Shown piece by piece: positions 59,386-64,000 of a stretch of DNA of 64,000 bases. The translations under genes and the position numbers were made by a program. Every line of letters begins with the position of its first letter. The stretch's first letter is position 1. The stretch lies in the NCBI RefSeq assembly GCF_900106775.1, contig NZ_FNNQ01000010.1, positions 84,097 through 148,096 on the forward strand, written 5' to 3'. The stretch is from Marininema mesophilum (GTDB taxonomy: Bacteria > Bacillota > Bacilli > Thermoactinomycetales > DSM-45169). The notes under the pieces were generated by a model, which saw only the letters and a list, made by a program, of their open reading frames with translations, ran no database searches and had not been told where the DNA came from.

Positions 59386-60393
59386 ATGATGTTGCCATTT
59401 CGTAAAGGTGCATGGAAGTGGCTGGCAGTGGCAGGGATGATGATGGCCATCTTGTCAGGTTGTGAACCGATTAAGACGGGTGTTCTCAATCCAAAAGGCC
59501 CTGTTGCTCAACAACAGTACGATCTGATCGTTTGGTCAGCAGTACTAATGTCGATCATTTTGATCGTGGTCTTTGTACTCTTCGTGGTTATTATGGTCAG
59601 ATTCCGTGCTTCAAAGTTGAGTAAAGATTATGAGCCGCCAGATGAGAAAGGTAATACATTTCTTGAGATCGTTTGGACAGCGATTCCGGTACTTATTGTA
59701 ATTGCTATAGGGATTCCTACGGTGACGACTACTTTTGATCTAGAGAAATCACCTAGCCCAAACAAAAAACCGATCACCATTGAGGCGACTTCGGCACAAT
59801 GGAAATGGATTTTTAAGTATCCTGAGCAAGGAATTGAAACGGTTAACTACGTTAAAATCCCTGCTAATGTACCTGTTCGTTTTAAGTTAAGTTCCCATGA
59901 CGCAATGAACTCCTTTTGGGTTCCTGAGCTAGGTGGTCAGGAATATACGATGGCAGATATGCCTATGACCCTTTGGTTGGAGGCTGATAAGCCTGGTAAA
60001 TTCCAGGGCCGTGGGAATAACTTTACTGGTCGTGATTTTGCCAAAATGGTTTTTACAGTGGAAGCGAAGAAACAAAGCGACTTTGATAGCTGGGTAGCAC
60101 AAATCAAGAAAACAGCCCCAAAACAGTCGGAAAAAGAGTATAAGAAATTGTTGAAGCCAGGTACTGTAGGACTTCAATCCTACTCTTCCTATCCTAAATC
60201 CGCCGAAGTGAAAAACCCCAATATGCCTGGTATGAATCATGGTGGGATGGATAAAGACGAGATGAAAGATATGCCTGGTATGGATCATAGTAAGAAGAAA
60301 AAAGACGATAAGAAAAAAGACGATATGGAAGATATGCCTGGCATGGATCACTCGAAAATGAAAGACGATGACATGGACTCTGAAAAGGATTAG
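59386..60393 (+). CDS. qoxA: Quinol oxidase subunit II with Met/His-rich tail
   Basis: A 335-residue subunit II lipoprotein: lipobox MMMAILSGC, two membrane helices (LIVWSAVLMSIILIVVFVLF; ETYPE-type EIVWTAIPVLIVIAIGIPT), then a cupredoxin-like domain with ATSAQWKWIFKYPEQGIETV and SFWVPELGGQEYTMADMP. The CuA cysteines are absent, so quinol is the electron donor. After residue 280 there is a tail with MPGMNHGGMDKDEM and two MPGMDHSK repeats separated by Lys/Asp stretches. This tail is not standard in QoxA. First gene of qoxABCD. Confidence 0.93.
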   Translation: MMLPFRKGAWKWLAVAGMMMAILSGCEPIKTGVLNPKGPVAQQQYDLIVWSAVLMSIILIVVFVLFVVIMVRFRASKLSKDYEPPDEKGNTFLEIVWTAIPVLIVIAIGIPTVTTTFDLEKSPSPNKKPITIEATSAQWKWIFKYPEQGIETVNYVKIPANVPVRFKLSSHDAMNSFWVPELGGQEYTMADMPMTLWLEADKPGKFQGRGNNFTGRDFAKMVFTVEAKKQSDFDSWVAQIKKTAPKQSEKEYKKLLKPGTVGLQSYSSYPKSAEVKNPNMPGMNHGGMDKDEMKDMPGMDHSKKKKDDKKKDDMEDMPGMDHSKMKDDDMDSEKD

Positions 60394-60424
60394 AGTCATC
60401 ACTTAAGTAAAGGAGGTTAGAACC

Positions 60425-62407
60425 GTGGATCTTTTTAACTTTAAGATGCCTGAACAATTCATTATCATGAATAACCCCTTGATCATCGGAGCATGGATCT
60501 CTATTATCTTGGCTTCAGTTGGCATCGTGTTTTTTGTTACGAAGTACAAGAAGTGGGGTTACTTATGGAGAGAGTGGTTTACCACTGTTGATCATAAGAA
60601 AATCGGTGTGATGTATATCCTAGCAGCTCTGTTGATGTTATTTCGCGGAGGATTTGATGCGATCCTGATGCGGACACAACTAGCACTACCTGATATGAAA
60701 GTTCTTGATGCACAGCACTACAACGAAATCTTTACCACCCATGGTACAATCATGATCTTGTTCATGGCGATGCCGTTCATCATTGGGTTGATGAACGTGG
60801 GTGTACCGCTACAAATTGGAGCGCGGGATGTAGCTTTCCCCGTTTTGAATGCAGTTAGCTTCTGGCTCTTCTTCGTCGGGGCGATGGTCTTCAACCTCTC
60901 CTTCGTCATAGGGGGCTCACCTGATGCAGGTTGGACTAACTATGTTCCCTTGTCCGGATCAGAGTTAACGCCAGGTGTTGGGATTAACTACTATCTATGG
61001 GGCCTACAGATCGCAGGGATCGGAACCCTGGCTACGGGGATTAATTTCTTTGTAACGATCTTGAAGATGCGCGCTCCAGGCATGACTCTCTTGCGGATGC
61101 CGATGTTTACGTGGTCGACCTTAGTCACATCAGTTATCATTATCTTCGCCTTCCCAGTACTGACCATCACCCTGGCATTGCTTACCTTTGATCGCCTCTT
61201 TGGTGCTCATTTCTTCACCATCGATGCAGGCGGGATGCCGATGATGTGGGCTAACTTGTTCTGGATCTGGGGTCACCCCGAAGTGTATATCGTTATTTTG
61301 CCTGCCTTTGGGATTTTCTCTGATGTTATTAGCACCTTTGCGCGTAAACGCCTCTTTGGTTACCACGCGATGGTGATCTCGATGGTTGCTATTTCTGGAC
61401 TCAGCTTTGTTGTGTGGGTTCACCACTTCTTTACGATGGGAAATGGCCCTTGGATTAACTCGATCTTCTCTATTACTACGATGTTGATTGCGGTCCCCAC
61501 CGGGGTGAAGGTGTTCAACTGGCTGTTCACGATGTATAAAGGGCGCATCGAAACGCCAGCACCGATGTTATGGTCCTTGGCCTTTATTCCAAACTTCTTG
61601 ATTGGTGGAGTAACTGGGGTTATGCTTGCCTCCGCACCTGCGGATTATCAGTATCACAACAGTTATTTCCTGGTCAGTCACTTCCACTACGTATTGATCG
61701 GTGGAACTGTGTTTGGGTGCATGGCAGGGTTGTACTACTGGTGGCCAAAAATCTTTGATTTTAAGCTCAATGAACGAATTTCTAAGTGGGCTTTCTGGAT
61801 CTTTATAGTTGGGTTTAACGTCTGCTTTCTTCCTATGTATCTGGTTGGGTTACAGGGTATGCCACGCCGGATTTACACTTATAAAGCCGAGATGGGTTGG
61901 ACGATGTGGAACTTCGTTCAAACTATCGGGGCGTATTTGATGGGTATCGGCTTTATCTTGATTGTATGGGCGATTATCTACAGCATTCGTCATGAAAAAC
62001 GGGATCGTAGCGGCGACCCCTGGCACGGTCGCACATTGGAGTGGGCAATCCCCTCACCACCTCCACATTACAACTTCTCTCGTATGCCAAGTCGCATTAC
62101 CTCCGCGGATCCGTATTGGGACGCGAAGAAACGTGGAGAGAGCATGTTCGACGAGAATGAGCCCCTCAAGCCGATTCATATGCCAAACAATGATGGTATG
62201 CCAATTGTCATGTCTGGTTTCATGTTTATCGCTGGATTCGGATTTGTTTTTGAATGGTTGTTGATTGCATTTATCGGTCTCCTCGGTGTGATTGGAACAA
62301 TGGTTTGGCGTTCCTTTAAGGACTACGATGCTGATCATTATGTTCAAGTGGAAGAGATCGAACGTGATCAAGCTGAATTACAAGCTTCACTAGAAGGGAG
62401 GTCCTGA
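60425..62407 (+). CDS. qoxB: Quinol oxidase subunit I
   Basis: A 660-residue heme-copper oxidase subunit I with about 14 helices. Heme and copper ligands are in FTTHGTIMILFMAMPFIIGL, WIWGHPEVYIVILPAFGIFS (with the cross-linked His-Tyr pair), FVVWVHHFFTMG and SYFLVSHFHYVLIGGTVF. It pumps protons while reducing oxygen to water. The GTG start follows AAGGAGG. The C-terminal extension has a further helix pair, typical for the QoxB type. Confidence 0.97.
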   Translation: MDLFNFKMPEQFIIMNNPLIIGAWISIILASVGIVFFVTKYKKWGYLWREWFTTVDHKKIGVMYILAALLMLFRGGFDAILMRTQLALPDMKVLDAQHYNEIFTTHGTIMILFMAMPFIIGLMNVGVPLQIGARDVAFPVLNAVSFWLFFVGAMVFNLSFVIGGSPDAGWTNYVPLSGSELTPGVGINYYLWGLQIAGIGTLATGINFFVTILKMRAPGMTLLRMPMFTWSTLVTSVIIIFAFPVLTITLALLTFDRLFGAHFFTIDAGGMPMMWANLFWIWGHPEVYIVILPAFGIFSDVISTFARKRLFGYHAMVISMVAISGLSFVVWVHHFFTMGNGPWINSIFSITTMLIAVPTGVKVFNWLFTMYKGRIETPAPMLWSLAFIPNFLIGGVTGVMLASAPADYQYHNSYFLVSHFHYVLIGGTVFGCMAGLYYWWPKIFDFKLNERISKWAFWIFIVGFNVCFLPMYLVGLQGMPRRIYTYKAEMGWTMWNFVQTIGAYLMGIGFILIVWAIIYSIRHEKRDRSGDPWHGRTLEWAIPSPPPHYNFSRMPSRITSADPYWDAKKRGESMFDENEPLKPIHMPNNDGMPIVMSGFMFIAGFGFVFEWLLIAFIGLLGVIGTMVWRSFKDYDADHYVQVEEIERDQAELQASLEGRS

Positions 62408-62409
62408 TC

Positions 62410-63021
62410 ATGGCATCAAGTAGTGTACCAAAGGGTACTCCTAATTTTCCTGAGTACCAAACAGAAGAAGGACGCCTTAAAATCTTTGGTTTCTGGGTAT
62501 TCCTTGCCGCAGAGGTTGTATTGTTCTCAACCTTGTTTGCTACCTATTTGGTTCTAGCAGATCGGACCGCAGGGGGACCTACAGGGAAAGATCTATTTGA
62601 GGTCAAAGATTTTATGATCGAGACCATGCTCCTTCTGACTTCTAGTTTCACTTGTGGTTTGGCCACTTTGGAGATGCGGAAAGGGAATAAAAAGGGCGTT
62701 TTTATCTGGATGATTACGACTCTACTCCTGGGAGCTGGCTTCCTTGGAATGGAGATCAGTGAGTTTGTAGCATATGTCAATGAAGGTGCAACGCTACAGA
62801 CGAGTGCCTTCCTTTCTGGCTTCTTTGTCCTCGTGGGTACTCACGGACTTCACGTAACCGTAGGGATCATATGGATCTCATTGGTTCTAATCCAAGTGGC
62901 ACAACGAGGCCTGACACCAACGACTTGTCGAAAGTTATTTATCGGGGGTCTTTACTGGCACTTCCTCGATGTGGTTTGGATCTTTATCTTCACGGCAGTC
63001 TATCTAACGGGGTTGATCTAA
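62410..63021 (+). CDS. qoxC: Quinol oxidase subunit III
   Basis: A 203-residue subunit III with five helices: IFGFWVFLAAEVVLFSTLFA, then ETMLLLTSSFTCGLATLEM, MEISEFVAYVNEG, FVLVGTHGLHVTVGIIWISL and LYWHFLDVVWIFIFTAVYL, the last two carrying conserved His residues. Belongs to the oxidase complex. Starts two bases after qoxB. Confidence 0.96.
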   Translation: MASSSVPKGTPNFPEYQTEEGRLKIFGFWVFLAAEVVLFSTLFATYLVLADRTAGGPTGKDLFEVKDFMIETMLLLTSSFTCGLATLEMRKGNKKGVFIWMITTLLLGAGFLGMEISEFVAYVNEGATLQTSAFLSGFFVLVGTHGLHVTVGIIWISLVLIQVAQRGLTPTTCRKLFIGGLYWHFLDVVWIFIFTAVYLTGLI

Positions 63022-63022
63022 T

Positions 63023-63322
63023 ATGAGTGAACAACAACATGCATCCGCGAAGCATCATGTTATCGGGTTTGCGCTCTCTTTGGTCCTTACCTTCGTTGCG
63101 TTGTTTCTTGTTATAAATACGCCGTTGAGTGCAGGGCTCAAATTGACTGCCATTATCATTCTGGCAATCTTCCAGATGCTTGTGCAGCTAGTTTACTTTA
63201 TGCACGTCACAGAAGGAAGCAAAGTGTATCAAATTATTTCAATCAGCTATGGTTTGTTTGTCGCTGTTTGTATAGTAGCGGGCTCGATCTGGTTAATGTT
63301 GCTCAATGGAATGGAAGGCTGA
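63023..63322 (+). CDS. qoxD: Quinol oxidase subunit IV
   Basis: A 99-residue subunit IV with three helices. Conserved pattern: HVIGFALSLVLTFVALFLVI, ILAIFQMLVQLVYFMHVTEG and a final ISYGLFVAVCIVAGSIWLML. Starts one base after the qoxC stop and ends the operon. Confidence 0.95.
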   Translation: MSEQQHASAKHHVIGFALSLVLTFVALFLVINTPLSAGLKLTAIIILAIFQMLVQLVYFMHVTEGSKVYQIISISYGLFVAVCIVAGSIWLMLLNGMEG

Positions 63323-63358
63323 TCCAACTCGACGAAATAAAGAGAACAACTTTCAGTT

Positions 63359-63438
63359 AAAATCCCCTTCAGGGTGATAGTGGAAAAACCTTAGTGAACA
63401 AACTTAGGAGATTACCACTCTACCCTGGGGGGATTTTT
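63359..63438 (+). terminator. Terminator of the qox operon
   Basis: AAAATCCCC with AGGGTGATAGTGG pairs with CCACTCTACCCT and GGGGATTTT over a long, interrupted stem, followed by T-run. Confidence 0.8.
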
Positions 63439-63693
63439 CGTAGAAATGAGATGAGTGGTTGAAATCGTTCACCCGAAGTCGAATCTCTTCATAGGGGAAG
63501 GAACACAGAGGAATGCTTTTGGGCTAGTATGTTATAGACTCTGTTCAACTCCAATCTGCAGTGATGCAATATTTTATCCACCGAAAGTGTTTTGTTGTAG
63601 TAGATTTTATGATATTTTTTATAATACAATAGCTAGTGAGTTATAGGAGATTACGAATATCCGGGGATAATTCTTTCGATATCCACTTATAGA
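63439..63693. other. Region between qox terminator and the insertion element
   Basis: No gene seen. A 63-codon frame at 63455 has no ribosome site. No tnpA is present here. Confidence 0.55.
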
Positions 63694-63739
63694 AAGCGCC
63701 GTAAAACCCCTGGCTTCAGCCATGGGATATAAGGCGCGT
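63694..63739 (+). mobile_element. Left-end hairpin of an IS200/IS605-type element
   Basis: GCGCC at 63696 pairs with GGCGC at 63733, enclosing an inner imperfect hairpin CCCCTGGCT-TC-AGCCATGGG. Such subterminal hairpins mark the ends of IS200/IS605 elements. It lies about 80 bases before tnpB. The exact element boundary and target motif cannot be fixed without the other end. Confidence 0.55.
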
Positions 63740-63818
63740 CGAACGAGGGAGGGGGAGTTTTTCCCTCTCGCAAGTTCGACTATCCCCGTATATAATTAAG
63801 TATAGGGGAGGTGAACTA

Positions 63819-64000
63819 ATGCACAAAGCGTTTAAATTTCGTTTGTGTCCAACGAAGGAACAAACCAATCTCATCAATAAATCTATCGGCTGTAGTCGCT
63901 TCACGTTTAATCACTTTCTAGCCAGATGGAACGAATCCTATGACAGCACAGGAAAAGGTCTGACCTATGGAACCTGTTCTGCCCAACTGACTTCATTGAA
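63819..64000 (+). CDS. tnpB: TnpB-type (IS200/IS605 OrfB) nuclease, 5' part
   Basis: The first 60 residues are visible before the window ends. They read MHKAFKFRLCPTKEQTNLIN, KSIGCSRFTFNHFLARWNES, matching the N-terminus of the TnpB/OrfB family. TnpB is an RNA-guided DNA nuclease whose guide (omega RNA) comes from the element's right end. GGGGAGGTGA precedes the ATG. No tnpA occurs upstream, so this may be a tnpB-only (IS1341-type) element. Whether it is intact cannot be seen. Confidence 0.88.
   Translation, partial: MHKAFKFRLCPTKEQTNLINKSIGCSRFTFNHFLARWNESYDSTGKGLTYGTCSAQLTSL

Noticed and set aside
63455..63646. A 63-codon frame between qoxD and tnpB
   Set aside because: No ribosome site, no known motif, and it begins just after a terminator without a promoter.
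1..64000. tRNA, rRNA, prophage or replication-origin features
   Set aside because: I read the gaps for cloverleaf-like or conserved rRNA sequence and for phage gene runs and found none.

Overview
The window looks like a chromosome segment of a Gram-positive bacterium of the Bacilli. The reasons are strong AGGAGG-type ribosome binding sites, frequent TTG and GTG starts, intrinsic terminators after most operons, a CcpA-type cre site, a Bce-type two-component/ABC module, a four-gene quinol oxidase operon and many genes of Bacillus type (YtqA/YtqB, DUF1128, DUF309, YugI-like S1 protein, YvgN-like reductase). The family Thermoactinomycetaceae or a relative fits the gene content, but that placement is an impression, not a test. 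No rRNA, tRNA, CRISPR array or prophage was seen.

Layout. 1-4.4 kb: end of a nitroreductase, a PlsY-like acyltransferase with altered motifs, a DUF2797 protein, a single-domain DUF1259 protein and a secreted beta/gamma-crystallin-like protein. 4.4-9.5 kb: an alpha/beta hydrolase, then a cobalamin riboswitch driving a B12 uptake operon (btuF, btuC, btuD) that ends with a cob(I)alamin adenosyltransferase. 9.6-16.3 kb is an accessory, AT-richer stretch: a decaying oligopeptide-type permease pair, a small secreted protein of unknown function, an ABC exporter whose permease carries a degenerate M1-peptidase-like ectodomain, and a broken FtsX-type permease. 16.3-43 kb is mostly housekeeping: SRAP protein, 5'-nucleotidase, a 2-Cys peroxiredoxin, a thioredoxin-like protein and GcvH, PanE-type reductase, alcohol dehydrogenase, amino acid permease with divergent LysR regulator, uridine kinase, PckA with a cre site, a Ser/Thr kinase without PASTA repeats, NadE, the MnmM/YtqA tRNA-modification pair, a ferritin-like protein and a BceRS-AB-like peptide-sensing/resistance module.

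42.8-48.2 kb is the most unusual region. An HxlR-type regulator lies opposite a YvgN-like reductase. It is followed by a tandem duplication of an aldo/keto reductase plus SRPBCC gene pair. The reductases are about 90% identical and intact. The second SRPBCC copy is a pseudogene, and a roughly 58-bp scrap of pdhA lies between the units. Each reductase is preceded by an array of 19-bp direct repeats (five units, then four). The junction palindrome of those repeats also occurs in the HxlR/YvgN intergenic region, which suggests one HxlR-type regulon.

48.2-53.4 kb carries pdhABCD behind a strong promoter and a long leader. 53.4-59 kb holds small conserved genes, a PepSY membrane protein with a 36-residue lipoprotein gene, and an SDR-like protein lacking the catalytic Tyr/Lys. 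59.4-63.4 kb is qoxABCD, with a Met/His-rich tail on subunit II. The window ends inside a tnpB gene of an IS200/IS605-type element.
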